In this document: positions 18,964-28,166 of the stretch, in pieces
Layout of the letters: every line of letters begins with the position of its first letter
How positions within the stretch are numbered: position 1 is the stretch's first letter
Source: CAVPJC01 sp963705155
GTDB lineage: Bacteria; Chloroflexota; Anaerolineae; Anaerolineales; UBA4823
Direction of reading: 5' to 3'
Length of the DNA: 64,000 nucleotides
Assembly (NCBI GenBank): GCA_963705155.1
Contig: CAVPJC010000012.1
Span: forward strand, 1 to 64,000
Position numbers and translations under genes: made by a program
The notes under the pieces: model-generated
What the model was told of the DNA's origin: nothing
Seen by the model: the letters and a program-made list of their open reading frames with translations, nothing else
Database searches by the model: none

Positions 18964-20160
18964 GTGTCTATGCTCAAGCGCAGCGCCACTTCTGGCCTCA
19001 TTCGCCGCCTCAACCGCTCCGCCATCCTGGACCTTGTGCGCGAGCGCAGCCCGATTGCCCGCTCGGAAATTGCCCGCAAACTGAATATGAGCATCCCCAC
19101 CGTGATGCGCCTGGTGGATGAGTTGTTTGCTGAAGATCTGCTGCGCTGGTCAGGCGATTCAGAGGTCTCCGGTGGGCGGCCGCGCACTTTGCTCGAGTTT
19201 AACGCCACCGGCTATGCCGTGCTGGGGCTCGACCTGGGTGGGACAAAGATGTTTGGCACCCTGGCTGACCTGGGCGGCAAGATCCAGGATGAAATCCACC
19301 GCCCGTGGAACGGCTGCGGGCCAGAAGCAGCCCTGGAGCAGGTCTGCGACCTGATCTCAGAACTGATGGCGCGCCCGCGCCCGCCCGGGCAGCAGGTGCG
19401 CGGCATCGGCGTCGGCGCGCCGGGTGTCACCCTCTTTGAAGATGGCGTGGTAACCTGGGCGCCCAGCCTGGGCTGGCGCAACCTGCCGCTGCGCGATATC
19501 CTGGCGCATCGTTTCGGGCTGCCCGTGGTGGTGGATAACGATGTCAATCTGGCGGCGTTGGGCGAATACGGCTTCGGAGCTGCCGTCGGCGCTTCCAGCG
19601 CGGTCACAATTGCGATCGGCACCGGCATCGGAGCAGGGATTGTCATCGACCGCAAGCTCTACCGCGGCGCAACCCAGAGCGCCGGCGAGATTGGTTACCT
19701 CCCGCCGGGGGTGGAATACCTCGGGCGGCAGTACACCGGCTTCGGCGCGCTGGAGAGTATCGCCTCCGGGCCAGGCATCGAGCGCCGCGCCCGGCTATTG
19801 CTGCAAAAGCAAGGCCTGCCACTGCCCGAAAACGGCCCGACCGCCGAAGATGTTTTCCGGTCAGCGCGCAGTGGTGAAGACTGGGCCTTGCAGGTGGTTG
19901 AAGAAACCGTGGATTACCTGGCTTTTTCAATCGCCGCCATCAGCGCCATTCTTGACCCGCAGGTAATTGTCCTGGGCGGCGGTGTCGCCCGCTCGGCGGA
20001 TGTGCTCATCCCACCCATTTTGCAGCGCCTGCAGGGTGTGGTGCCGGCCCTGCCTCGCCTGGTGCAGTCCACGCTCGGTTCGCATGCCGCCGTGCTGGGC
20101 GCTATTATGCTGGTTCTCGACCTCACCACCGAAAATGTCGCTGTGCGCGATATGATCTGA
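18964..20160 (+). CDS. ROK-family transcriptional regulator
   Basis: Residues 10-75 form an N-terminal winged helix (NRSAILDLVRERSPIARSEI, SIPTVMRLVDEL). The rest is a ROK sugar-kinase-like domain with the ATP loop LGLDLGGTK, VVVDNDVNLAALGE and GTGIGAGIVIDRKLYRG. The usual ROK zinc motif (C-x-C-G-x-x-G-C) is absent; the position reads GVEYLGRQYTGFGALE. It is therefore likely to sense a sugar without the structural zinc. The start may be GTG 18964 or ATG 18970. As the first gene after a strong promoter it probably controls the operon behind it. Confidence 0.88.
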   Translation: MSMLKRSATSGLIRRLNRSAILDLVRERSPIARSEIARKLNMSIPTVMRLVDELFAEDLLRWSGDSEVSGGRPRTLLEFNATGYAVLGLDLGGTKMFGTLADLGGKIQDEIHRPWNGCGPEAALEQVCDLISELMARPRPPGQQVRGIGVGAPGVTLFEDGVVTWAPSLGWRNLPLRDILAHRFGLPVVVDNDVNLAALGEYGFGAAVGASSAVTIAIGTGIGAGIVIDRKLYRGATQSAGEIGYLPPGVEYLGRQYTGFGALESIASGPGIERRARLLLQKQGLPLPENGPTAEDVFRSARSGEDWALQVVEETVDYLAFSIAAISAILDPQVIVLGGGVARSADVLIPPILQRLQGVVPALPRLVQSTLGSHAAVLGAIMLVLDLTTENVAVRDMI

Positions 20161-20207
20161 TCAGCCGTCCCTGCGGTTCAATTTTCCCTGCTGAAAGAGC
20201 CACACTC

Positions 20208-21377
20208 ATGAGCCAAACCTCTCCCCAATCCAAAAGCATCTCCGTAGCCATTGTTGGCGCGGGTTTTATGGGCGGAGCGCACGTCGAAGCGCTGCGCCGC
20301 AATGGGCTGCACATCAGCGGTATACTGGGGGTGGATGAAGCCGAATCGCTGGCTGCCGCTCGCAAACTGAGACTGCCGCGCTCCTACTCCAGCCTTGAAG
20401 AGCTGTGCGCCGACCCCGAGGTCGGCGCCGTTCACCTGTGCACGCCCAACCACCTGCACTACACCCAGGCGCGCAGCGCCCTGCTGGCGGGTAAGAATGT
20501 GCTGTGCGAGAAACCTCTGGCATTGAATTCCGCCGAAGCCAGGGAACTGGCAGCCCTGGCCCACGAGCGGCGCCTGGCGGGCGCAGTGAATTACAACCTG
20601 CGCTATTACCCATTGTGTCAAGAAGGGCGCGCCCGTGTCCGGGCCGGCGAGCTGGGCGAGCTGCGCATGCTGCACGGGTCGTATTCGCAAGACTGGCTCT
20701 TCCTGCCCACGGATTGGAACTGGCGCCTGGAGCCTGAATTGGGCGGCGCGCTGCGCGCCGTGGCCGATATCGGTACGCATTGGATGGATATGGTCACCTG
20801 GATCAGCGGGCTGCGCATTGTGGCGGTGATGGCCGATTTCGCCACTTTCCTGCCGGTGCGGCAGCGGCCCCTCCAGGCTGTGGAAACTTTTGCTGGAAAG
20901 CCTGGGCAGACGGGTCAGAGCCAGGCGGTGGAGGTTACCACCGAAGATTACGCGGCTGTGCTCTTCCATTTTGATAACGGCGCCCGCGGCGTGGTGATGC
21001 TCACCCAGGTGGCGGCCGGACGGAAGAACCACTTCTGGTATGAACTGAACGGGTCGCGCGGCTCGCTCAAATGGGAGCAGGAGCGCCCCAACGAGCTATG
21101 GCTGGGCTATCGGCAGAAGCCCAACGAGCTGCTGCTCAAAGACCCCGCCCTGATGCAGCCGGCTGCGCGGCCCTACGCCGCTTACCCGGGCGGACACGCC
21201 GAGGGATATCCGGATACGCACACCCGGCTTTTCCAGGAGTTTTATGCTTACATCGCCGCTGGCGATTTCGACGCCACGCCGGCTTTTCCAACCTTTGAAG
21301 ACGGCTGGCGTGAGCTGGCCTTGTGTGAAGCCATCCACCGCAGTGCAGTGGAAAAGCGATGGGTGGCTGTGGATTAA
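20208..21377 (+). CDS. Gfo/Idh/MocA-family oxidoreductase
   Basis: This 389-residue protein has a Rossmann dinucleotide site (VAIVGAGFMGGAHVEAL), the family's CEKPLALN signature with the catalytic Lys, and the conserved His region DIGTHWMDMVTW. Family members oxidise or reduce a hydroxyl of a sugar or cyclitol with NAD(P). Together with the DegT aminotransferase that follows, it could interconvert hydroxy, keto and amino groups on a sugar. It lies 48 bp after the ROK gene and 37 bp before the aminotransferase, on one transcript. Confidence 0.9.
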   Translation: MSQTSPQSKSISVAIVGAGFMGGAHVEALRRNGLHISGILGVDEAESLAAARKLRLPRSYSSLEELCADPEVGAVHLCTPNHLHYTQARSALLAGKNVLCEKPLALNSAEARELAALAHERRLAGAVNYNLRYYPLCQEGRARVRAGELGELRMLHGSYSQDWLFLPTDWNWRLEPELGGALRAVADIGTHWMDMVTWISGLRIVAVMADFATFLPVRQRPLQAVETFAGKPGQTGQSQAVEVTTEDYAAVLFHFDNGARGVVMLTQVAAGRKNHFWYELNGSRGSLKWEQERPNELWLGYRQKPNELLLKDPALMQPAARPYAAYPGGHAEGYPDTHTRLFQEFYAYIAAGDFDATPAFPTFEDGWRELALCEAIHRSAVEKRWVAVD

Positions 21378-21413
21378 AGAAATGCGATCACAATATTCGA
21401 TCAGGGAGACGAC

Positions 21414-22643
21414 ATGACTGAAAAACTTGCTCTACTTGGCGGACAGCCGGTGAAAAACACACCTTTCCCGGCCTGGCCTTATTACGACGACACCGAGCGC
21501 CAGGCCTTGATGGACGTGCTGGAAAGCCGCATCTGGTGGCGCACACCCGGCTCGGCAACCCTTCAATTTGAAAAAGATTTCGCCGCTTTCCAACAGGCCA
21601 GGCACGGCGTGGCGGTGACCAACGGCACCGCCGCGCTTGAAGTGGCCCTGGCAGCCTTGGGGATTAGCCCCGGAGACGAGGTGATCGTCCCCGATTTTAC
21701 CTTCGTTGCGACAGCCTCGGCGGTGCTCTTCAATGGCGCGCTTCCCGTGCTGGTGGATGTGACCCCCGACACCTACTGCATCGACCCCGATCTGGTGCAG
21801 GCAGCCATCACCCCCCGCACCAAAGCCATCATCGCCGTGCATATGGGCGGGCATCCTGCCGATATGGATCGCCTGGTGGAGATTGCCCGTCAGCACGGCC
21901 TCTTCCTGGTGGAAGATTCCTCCCACGCCCACGGCAGCGAGTGGCGCGGGCGCAAGATCGGCGCCATCGGCGATATTGGCACTTTCTCTTTCCAGCAGTC
22001 CAAGCTCATGACTGCCGGCGAAGGCGGCCTGATCGTCACCAATTCCGACGATCTGGAACGCAAGGTGCGCTCGGTGCACGACTGCGGGCGTATGCCGGGG
22101 GAATGGTTCTACGCACACTTCATCTACGGCTCCAACTACCGTCTCAGCGAGTGGCAGGGCGCCGTCCTCAGCGCCCAACTGGCGCGCCTGCCGGAGCAAT
22201 CCAAAATCCGCATCCGCAATGCCGCTTTCCTGGATGGCGAGCTGGCCCGGATTGAAGGCATCACGCCCCAGAAACACGACCCGCGCGTCACCGTCAACGG
22301 CCATTATGCGTATATCTTCCACTACAACCAGGCCGCTTTTGCCGGGGCGCCCATTGACCGCTTTATCGCCGCTTTCAACGCTGAGGGCTTCCCCAACCAG
22401 GCCTCCTACCCGCCCCTGCATGACCTGGCGGTGTTCAAGAGCGGCGAGTACCGCAAACGCCTGGCGTCGGATGCGGCCAATGACAGCCACGCCTTCATGA
22501 AGGGGCCTTTCCCCAACACACATAAAGCCGCCTGGGAAACGGTCTGGATCCCACAAACCGCCCTGCTCGGCACACCAGAGGAGATGGCCCAGGTGGTGCA
22601 GGCAATCCGGAAGATCCAGGCCCACGCCAGCGACCTGGTGTAA
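21414..22643 (+). CDS. DegT/DnrJ/EryC1/StrS aminotransferase
   Basis: The 409-residue PLP enzyme has the sugar aminotransferase hallmarks: AVTNGTAALEVAL, DEVIVPDFTFVATASAV, EDSSHAHGS and the Schiff-base Lys in FSFQQSKLMTAGEGG. These enzymes work on keto-sugars, usually nucleotide-linked, but nothing here makes nucleotide sugars. In a catabolic operon it may instead deaminate an amino sugar or an AHBA-like compound. A GGGAG ribosome site precedes the ATG. The intact frame contrasts with many genes elsewhere in the window. Confidence 0.9.
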   Translation: MTEKLALLGGQPVKNTPFPAWPYYDDTERQALMDVLESRIWWRTPGSATLQFEKDFAAFQQARHGVAVTNGTAALEVALAALGISPGDEVIVPDFTFVATASAVLFNGALPVLVDVTPDTYCIDPDLVQAAITPRTKAIIAVHMGGHPADMDRLVEIARQHGLFLVEDSSHAHGSEWRGRKIGAIGDIGTFSFQQSKLMTAGEGGLIVTNSDDLERKVRSVHDCGRMPGEWFYAHFIYGSNYRLSEWQGAVLSAQLARLPEQSKIRIRNAAFLDGELARIEGITPQKHDPRVTVNGHYAYIFHYNQAAFAGAPIDRFIAAFNAEGFPNQASYPPLHDLAVFKSGEYRKRLASDAANDSHAFMKGPFPNTHKAAWETVWIPQTALLGTPEEMAQVVQAIRKIQAHASDLV

Positions 22644-22647
22644 GCGC

Positions 22648-23085
22648 ATGGCGCCCGACCAGGAACTCCACAACCCCAAAACGCCCGGCCTGTTGGAAAT
22701 CTACAGCCACGCCGGGTCGGGCTACCTGCCGCTGGTTTTCAGCGATGGCTGGCAGGTGGCCGTGTTGAACTGGGAACCGCTCTTTGACCTGCCCAACGCC
22801 GGTGAGATTGAGCGCCACAACCAGACCGATGAGGTCTTTGTGCTGTGGCGCGGCCGTGCCATGCTCTTTACCTCCAACGGCCAGGATCTCCATGCTGAAG
22901 ACCTGCAGCCCGGTGTGGTTTACAACGTGCCCCGGGGTGTCTGGCACAACCTGCTGGCGACCCGCGATGTATCCTTCATCATTGTGGAGAACCGCGATAC
23001 GCACCTGGGCGACACCCAGATCCGCCAGATGACCCCTGGCGAATGGGAGCAGCTGAGCCAGTCTTTACCGGAGTATCTTCGATGA
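22648..23085 (+). CDS. single-domain cupin protein
   Basis: The 145-residue protein carries both cupin motifs: IERHNQTDEVFVLWRGRAML (motif 1, with His and Glu ligands) and VVYNVPRGVWHNLLAT (motif 2, with His). Metal-dependent isomerase, epimerase or sensor roles are all possible. It starts 4 bp after the aminotransferase stop, and its own stop overlaps the next ATG, so it is translated as part of the operon. It may act as a sugar mutarotase or isomerase, but that is only inferred from context. Confidence 0.85.
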   Translation: MAPDQELHNPKTPGLLEIYSHAGSGYLPLVFSDGWQVAVLNWEPLFDLPNAGEIERHNQTDEVFVLWRGRAMLFTSNGQDLHAEDLQPGVVYNVPRGVWHNLLATRDVSFIIVENRDTHLGDTQIRQMTPGEWEQLSQSLPEYLR

Positions 23086-24407
23086 AACTCTTGCCGCGTG
23101 TGGGCCTGTATGCCGTTTACGAGCCGCCCGAGGAAGGCTGGCAGGATTACCTGGCTACCCTCGGCCTGATCCAGGCAGATTTGGCGGGATGCGGTTTGGT
23201 CGTTCTACCTGCACCCGAAGCCGTCTGCGACCCGGCTTCCTGCCAGCGTGTGGCCGCCTGGGCTGCCGCGCAGCATCTCGATCTGCTCCACGCCCTGGTC
23301 ATCACCTGGTCATTTGACCATTACAGCGTGCGCATCCAGCAGGCGACCGGGCTGCCGGTGTCTATCCGGGCTGTGCCGGGCATCCGCACCGGATCGCTGG
23401 TCGGGGCGCAGCAACTCCAGTGTGTGCTCTACGATCTGGGTGTGGAGCACCGCCTGTTCTTTGGTTCGCCCGGCAGCGCCGAAACCGCCCTCCAGACCGC
23501 CGTTTATGCGCGTGCCTGTGCGCTGCGTAACCGGCTGCGCGGGGCAAAAATAGCCGTGGTGGGCCGGCGCACAGAGGGCATGACCCCTACCGCGGTGGAC
23601 GAAGTTGAGATCCTGCGCCTTTTTGGGACCCAGCTTCTCAATTACGGATTGGATGAATTCCAGGCGATCGCCGGGCGCATCCCGCTGGCGCAGGCCGAAG
23701 CCGAGTGGGAGCGCATCGCTGCCGGGGCGACGGCCGTCTCATCCAAACGGGAGCACGGCATCGCCAATGCCCGCAATTTGCTGGCGCTGCGCGGGATGGT
23801 GGATGAACTGGGCCTGCAGGCCGTAGCGATTGGTTCGTACCCGCAGTGCCAGGGCGCCATGTGCGTGCCCATCGCCTGGCTCAACGAAGCCGGCATCCCT
23901 GCCGGCTGCGAAGGTGATGTAAACTCAACCCTGGCCATATTCCTGCTCTCACAGCTCTCAGATGCGCCGGTGCATTTTGGGGAGATGCTGGATGTGGATT
24001 TTGAAAACGGCAGCATCGTCACCTCGCACTGCGGCTGCGGCTCGCCGGGTCTTGCCGATGCCGGCGGCTACATTCTTTGCCCGGTGCGGCTGGCCAACGA
24101 TGGCGTCTGCATCCGCTACACCGCCCGGCAGGGTGCGGTGACTTTCGTGAACCTGGTGGGGCGCAAGAACAACTACCGCATGTGCGCCTTCGAGGGCCAG
24201 GCGGCGCCTACCGGGTTGGTCTTCGAGGGCACCCCTTTGAAGTTTGTCACGCGCTCGCCTTTCTCCAGGGTGTGGGCTTCGGTCACCGCCGGGGGCTACG
24301 GCCACCACTGGATGACGGCCTATACCCACGCCGCGGCCGAGCTGCGCGAGTTTTGCCGCCTGGTTGGCATCCAGAGCGCCTTCCCGGATTTGGAAACAAG
24401 CCCATGA
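23082..24407 (+). CDS. L-fucose/L-arabinose isomerase-family protein (copy 1)
   Basis: I start it at ATG 23082, which overlaps the cupin stop (ATGA). The 441-residue product follows the FucI/AraA plan: MTPTAVDEVEILRLFG in the middle domain, then AIGSYPQCQGAMCVP, IPAGCEGDVNSTLAIFLL with the conserved Glu, GCGSPG, and the C-terminal HHWMTAYTHAA. Members isomerise aldoses to ketoses with Mn2+, but many branches are uncharacterised. A second member is encoded at 29004 in the same operon, so the two may act on different sugars or as successive steps. Confidence 0.82.
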   Translation: MKLLPRVGLYAVYEPPEEGWQDYLATLGLIQADLAGCGLVVLPAPEAVCDPASCQRVAAWAAAQHLDLLHALVITWSFDHYSVRIQQATGLPVSIRAVPGIRTGSLVGAQQLQCVLYDLGVEHRLFFGSPGSAETALQTAVYARACALRNRLRGAKIAVVGRRTEGMTPTAVDEVEILRLFGTQLLNYGLDEFQAIAGRIPLAQAEAEWERIAAGATAVSSKREHGIANARNLLALRGMVDELGLQAVAIGSYPQCQGAMCVPIAWLNEAGIPAGCEGDVNSTLAIFLLSQLSDAPVHFGEMLDVDFENGSIVTSHCGCGSPGLADAGGYILCPVRLANDGVCIRYTARQGAVTFVNLVGRKNNYRMCAFEGQAAPTGLVFEGTPLKFVTRSPFSRVWASVTAGGYGHHWMTAYTHAAAELREFCRLVGIQSAFPDLETSP

Positions 24408-25639
24408 ACAACGCTCCCCTGCATGCTCTCACCTCTCGCCAGCGCGTGCTGAATGCGATTGCGCGCCAGCCGGTGGACCACACCCCCCTCCTGCTGCGCT
24501 TCTGGTCTTTGGGCGGAGACGTGGACAACATCCCCTTCAACTGGCGCGATGAGGTGCAGCGCGTCCAGGCCACGCTCGCCCTGGGCCTGGATGATACCCT
24601 CCTGCTCCAACCACCGCTGGGCTATGTGGAAGAATACCAGCCTGAGGCTGCCGGAGTGGTCAGTCGTGTGGAGCTGCTCCCGCCCGCGCCAGGTGAAAAC
24701 GATCCCATCCTGCGCAAGGTGTACGAGACCCCCGAAGGCCCGCTGCAAACCGCCCTGCGCATGACCGGCGACTGGGAGCACGGCTTGCAGATCAACTTGT
24801 TTGATGATCACAACATCCCGCGCCTGGTGGAGCCGCTGATTAAAGACGCCGCCGATTTGCGCCGCCTGCCCTACCTGCTGGCAGACCCGACCCCCGGGCA
24901 GCTCAGGGCATTCAGGGAGCGCGCCGCTGCGCTGCGCCGGCATTCCGCCCAACTGGGTGTGGTTCTGGATGGCGGCTGGTCGGCCCTGGGCGACGCCGCC
25001 ATGTGGTTGTGCGGCATGCCCCGCATCCTCTACGGGCAGATGGACGAGCCGGAGTTCATCCGGCAGGTGCTCCAGGTGATCGCCGATTGGGAGCTGAAGC
25101 GCATCGACCTGCTCCTGGCAGAGGGCATCGATGTGCTGGTGCACATGGCCTGGTACGAAAGCACCGATTTTTGGTCGCCCCGCAACTGGCGCAAGCTGCT
25201 GCGCCCATTGCTGCAGCGCGAAATTGATCACGCCCACGCTGCCGGGGCAAAGTACCGCTATATCATTACCAAAGCCTGGCATGCATACCGGCAGGACTTC
25301 CTCGAGATGGGCGTCGACTGTCTGACCGGGGTGGATCCCGTGCAGGATCGTCTGGATCTGGCTGAGGTTCAGGCTGCCCTGGGCGGGCGCATCTGCCTGA
25401 TGGGTGGAGTCAACTCAGCCGTGATGTTTTCACAGTGGTCCGATGAGCGCATCCGCCAGGCGGTGCGCCAGGCCCTGGAAATCATGGCGCCAACCGGTGG
25501 GTTCATCCTGTACCCTGTGGACGCCGTCTTCAACACCCAGCCCTGGCAGCCGGTGCAGGTTCTTATCGATGCATGGAAAGCTGCATGGCAACCTGCATCC
25601 GAGATTTCCGCCCCGGCAAGGTCATCCAACCCGGGATAA
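24404..25639 (+). CDS. uroporphyrinogen decarboxylase (URO-D)-family protein
   Basis: The start is ATG 24404, overlapping the upstream stop (ATGA); the open frame runs further back but only through the isomerase gene. The 411-residue protein has the URO-D barrel pattern: LTSRQRVLNAIARQPVDHTPL at the N-terminus and DPVQDRLDLAEVQAALGGRICLMGGVNS near the C-terminus. The HxC zinc motif of MtaA-type methyltransferases is not seen, and heme genes are absent. Such URO-D paralogues occur in sugar or aromatic catabolic clusters, and their reaction is largely unknown. Confidence 0.8.
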   Translation: MNNAPLHALTSRQRVLNAIARQPVDHTPLLLRFWSLGGDVDNIPFNWRDEVQRVQATLALGLDDTLLLQPPLGYVEEYQPEAAGVVSRVELLPPAPGENDPILRKVYETPEGPLQTALRMTGDWEHGLQINLFDDHNIPRLVEPLIKDAADLRRLPYLLADPTPGQLRAFRERAAALRRHSAQLGVVLDGGWSALGDAAMWLCGMPRILYGQMDEPEFIRQVLQVIADWELKRIDLLLAEGIDVLVHMAWYESTDFWSPRNWRKLLRPLLQREIDHAHAAGAKYRYIITKAWHAYRQDFLEMGVDCLTGVDPVQDRLDLAEVQAALGGRICLMGGVNSAVMFSQWSDERIRQAVRQALEIMAPTGGFILYPVDAVFNTQPWQPVQVLIDAWKAAWQPASEISAPARSSNPG

Positions 25640-25770
25640 AGAAAAGTGAACCTGTAGATCACCCGCAAGAACCGGGCTAACAAGGAGGTGTCTATCCATA
25701 AAGCTGTTCATCAAAAGCAAGACGAAAAATCCATTAAAATTGAACCAACGGAGTAAAGGAGAGTTACCCC

Positions 25771-27138
25771 ATGAAATCGAAATTCCTGTTCTCGCTGCTG
25801 TCGATCCTGCTCGTCGCGGCCATGCTGGCAGGCTGCGCCCCGCAGGCCACCCCTGCCCCAACCCAGGCGCCTGCCGAACAACCCGCAGCCACCGAAGCCC
25901 CGGCTGCCGCCGCTAAATACCCGGAGATTGTGGTAGCCTGCTGGAGCGGGCCCGAGCACGATAACCTCGTAAAAGTAGCCGCCGAGTACGTAAAAGCCAC
26001 CGGCAACAATGTTGTCGTCGAAGAGATCGCCCGCGAAGCCTACTTCGACAAGCTGACAACCACGTTCATCGGCGGCGGCTCCGATTACGACGCCGCCTAC
26101 ATCATGTCAGACTGGCCGCCCGCCTGGGTGCAGGCCAAGGCGCTGCATCCCTTCAACGAGTACATCGATAACCCCAAGGTGGCCATGCCCGGCCTGGATC
26201 TGGGTGTCTTTGGGGCTGCCACCGGCTACTTCACCTTCGATAACCAGCTCTACGCCTATCCCTCCGAGGGCGATACCGCCTGGCTGTGGTACCGCGCCGA
26301 CCTGCTGGAAGCCAAGGGCATCAAAGTGCCCGAGACCTGGGATGAGTACCTGGCGGCTGCCCAGGCGCTGAACAATCCTCCCGAAGTGTACGGCACGGTC
26401 ATCGGCGCCAAGCCCGATGAAGCCCTGTGGGATTTCATGTACTATCTCTTCGGCATGGGCGGCGCCATCCTGGATGAAAATAATAAAGTGGTCATCAACA
26501 ATGAGGCCGGCGTGAAGGCTCTCACGTTCTATGCCGAGCTGCTCACCACCCATAAGGTAGTGCCGCCAGATGTGGTCACTTACGGCTACAACGAAGTCCT
26601 CACCACCCTTCAAGAAGGCAAGGCTGCCATGGGCATGCAGTGGATGGCCGCCACACAAACCCTGCAGGACTGCGCCCAAAGCCCCAAAGTGTGTAAAGAT
26701 GGCAAGCCGCTCTTGCAGTATGCCATGCCTCCGGGCGTGAAAGGCGCCGACGGCAAGATAGTGCGAACGGTGGGCGGCAGCCAGTGGGGCTGGGGTATCC
26801 CGGCAGGCTCCAAGAACCCCGAAGCCGCCTACAAATTCATCGAATGGCTGACCAGCAAAGAAGGCGCCACGCTGTGGGCGCTCAACGGCGGCATCCCCGG
26901 CAACACCCTGGCTCTGAGCGACCCGGCTGTGACCGATAAGATCCCGCAGTTCAAACTGCTGGCCGAGGTGATGCCCTTCCGGCAAATCGTACCCCCCACC
27001 ACCGTAACCGCTGACCTGGTGACAACCATCAACGAAGCTGTGGTGGCTGCCGTGACCGGCACCAAGACCCCTCAGCAGGCGCTCGATGACGCCGCTGCCA
27101 AGATGGATGGATTTTTATCCAAGGCCGGGTATAAGTAA
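25771..27138 (+). CDS. sugar ABC transporter substrate-binding lipoprotein
   Basis: The signal peptide ends in the lipobox LAGC (Cys22), followed by a Pro/Ala/Thr linker to about residue 48. The rest is a family-1 extracellular solute-binding domain (WYRADLLEAKGIKVPETWDEY, QEGKAAMGMQW, GGSQWGWGIPAGSKNPEAAY). It is anchored outside the membrane and passes a sugar or oligosaccharide to the two permeases downstream. GGAG lies upstream of the ATG. No ATPase gene is present in the operon, so a shared MsiK-like ATPase elsewhere is likely. Confidence 0.93.
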   Translation: MKSKFLFSLLSILLVAAMLAGCAPQATPAPTQAPAEQPAATEAPAAAAKYPEIVVACWSGPEHDNLVKVAAEYVKATGNNVVVEEIAREAYFDKLTTTFIGGGSDYDAAYIMSDWPPAWVQAKALHPFNEYIDNPKVAMPGLDLGVFGAATGYFTFDNQLYAYPSEGDTAWLWYRADLLEAKGIKVPETWDEYLAAAQALNNPPEVYGTVIGAKPDEALWDFMYYLFGMGGAILDENNKVVINNEAGVKALTFYAELLTTHKVVPPDVVTYGYNEVLTTLQEGKAAMGMQWMAATQTLQDCAQSPKVCKDGKPLLQYAMPPGVKGADGKIVRTVGGSQWGWGIPAGSKNPEAAYKFIEWLTSKEGATLWALNGGIPGNTLALSDPAVTDKIPQFKLLAEVMPFRQIVPPTTVTADLVTTINEAVVAAVTGTKTPQQALDDAAAKMDGFLSKAGYK

Positions 27139-27164
27139 CACCCGCCGAGCACCACACACCTCAA

Positions 27165-27191
27165 CGCCCCTCTCCCTTTGGGAGAGGGGCG
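27165..27191 (+). terminator. strong hairpin between binding protein and permease genes
   Basis: CGCCCCTCTCCC (27165-27176) and GGGAGAGGGGCG (27180-27191) make a perfect 12-bp stem with a 3-nt TTT loop and no T-tail. In this position it probably protects the upstream message or lowers permease expression relative to the abundant binding protein. Confidence 0.6.
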
Positions 27192-27239
27192 TGTACCCGG
27201 GGCTGCGTCCGAATGCCGCCCCGCCTGAAAGGATGATGC

Positions 27240-28139
27240 ATGCAAGTTGCCTCCCACCCGGGCTGGCGGCGAATCCTGCGCCGTATCGAGCCGGTCTTCT
27301 ATATCGGACCGGCTTTTTTAGCCATCGCCATCATCCTCATCTACCCCCTGGGCTATTCTTTGTGGCTCAGCTTCCATGAGTGGACGCTGCGCGGCTTCCG
27401 CCAGGGCATCCCCTGGGTGGGTTTAGATAACTTCATCGGCCTGTTCCGCAATGTCGAGTTCATCAATTCGCTGCGTATCACCGGCGTCTTTATGCTGGCA
27501 GCGGTGGGTATCGAGTTCCTGCTGGGGATGGGTCTGGCCTTGCTCCTCAACCATGACCTGCGCGGCAAAAATATCATGCGCTCCTTGATTCTGCTGCCCA
27601 TGATGTGCACCAACGTCGTCATCGGGCTAACCTTCCGGCTGCTGCTGAATTATGAATTTGGCATGGTCAATTTCTACCTGGGCGCCCTCGGCCTGGAGCG
27701 AATCGAGTGGTTGAGCAAACCGGCGGTAGCCATGCCGGCGGTCATCCTGGTGGACGTGTGGAATACCACTTCGTTCGTAGCCCTCCTGCTGCTCGCCGGG
27801 CTGCAGGCCCTGCCCGATGAGCCGTTTGAAGCCGCCCGCATCGATGGCGCTTCCGCCTGGCAGACCTTCATCTACCTCACCCTGCCGCTGCTGCGCCAGA
27901 CCATCCTGGTGGCGCTGTTGTGGCGTGTGATCGATACCTTTCGCATCTTCGATGTGATCTATCTGCTCACCGCCGGCGGCCCGGCGCGCGCCACCGAGAC
28001 CGTGAGCATTTACGTTTACCGCTACGGGTTTCAGTCTTTTAACCTGGGCCTTGCCTCGGCAGCCTCGTATATTATGATTCTGATCATGCTGGGCATCGCT
28101 GTGGTGCTTTCGCGGCTGATGGGCAAGATTGAGGATTAG
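27240..28139 (+). CDS. sugar ABC transporter permease, MalF type
   Basis: The 299-residue protein has six membrane helices and the cytoplasmic EAA loop EAARIDGASAWQTFIYLTLP that docks the ATPase. The N-terminus (FYIGPAFLAIAIILIYPLGY) matches the usual opening of the first sugar permease. The binding protein lies upstream and the partner permease downstream. The length is normal. The start was chosen as ATG 27240, because the two ATGs just before it are out of frame. Confidence 0.93.
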   Translation: MQVASHPGWRRILRRIEPVFYIGPAFLAIAIILIYPLGYSLWLSFHEWTLRGFRQGIPWVGLDNFIGLFRNVEFINSLRITGVFMLAAVGIEFLLGMGLALLLNHDLRGKNIMRSLILLPMMCTNVVIGLTFRLLLNYEFGMVNFYLGALGLERIEWLSKPAVAMPAVILVDVWNTTSFVALLLLAGLQALPDEPFEAARIDGASAWQTFIYLTLPLLRQTILVALLWRVIDTFRIFDVIYLLTAGGPARATETVSIYVYRYGFQSFNLGLASAASYIMILIMLGIAVVLSRLMGKIED

Positions 28140-28166
28140 TGGTGATTCTCGAGGTTTTATTTAGCG

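Noticed and set aside
21432..22679. 415-codon open frame antisense to the DegT aminotransferase gene
   Set aside because: The opposite strand encodes a clear PLP enzyme with all motifs. The antisense product is His/Gly-rich shadow sequence typical of high-G+C genes.
24077..24403. Longer N-terminus for the URO-D-family protein
   Set aside because: This part overlaps the isomerase-like gene in another frame. ATG 24404 gives the family's normal N-terminus and an ATGA overlap.
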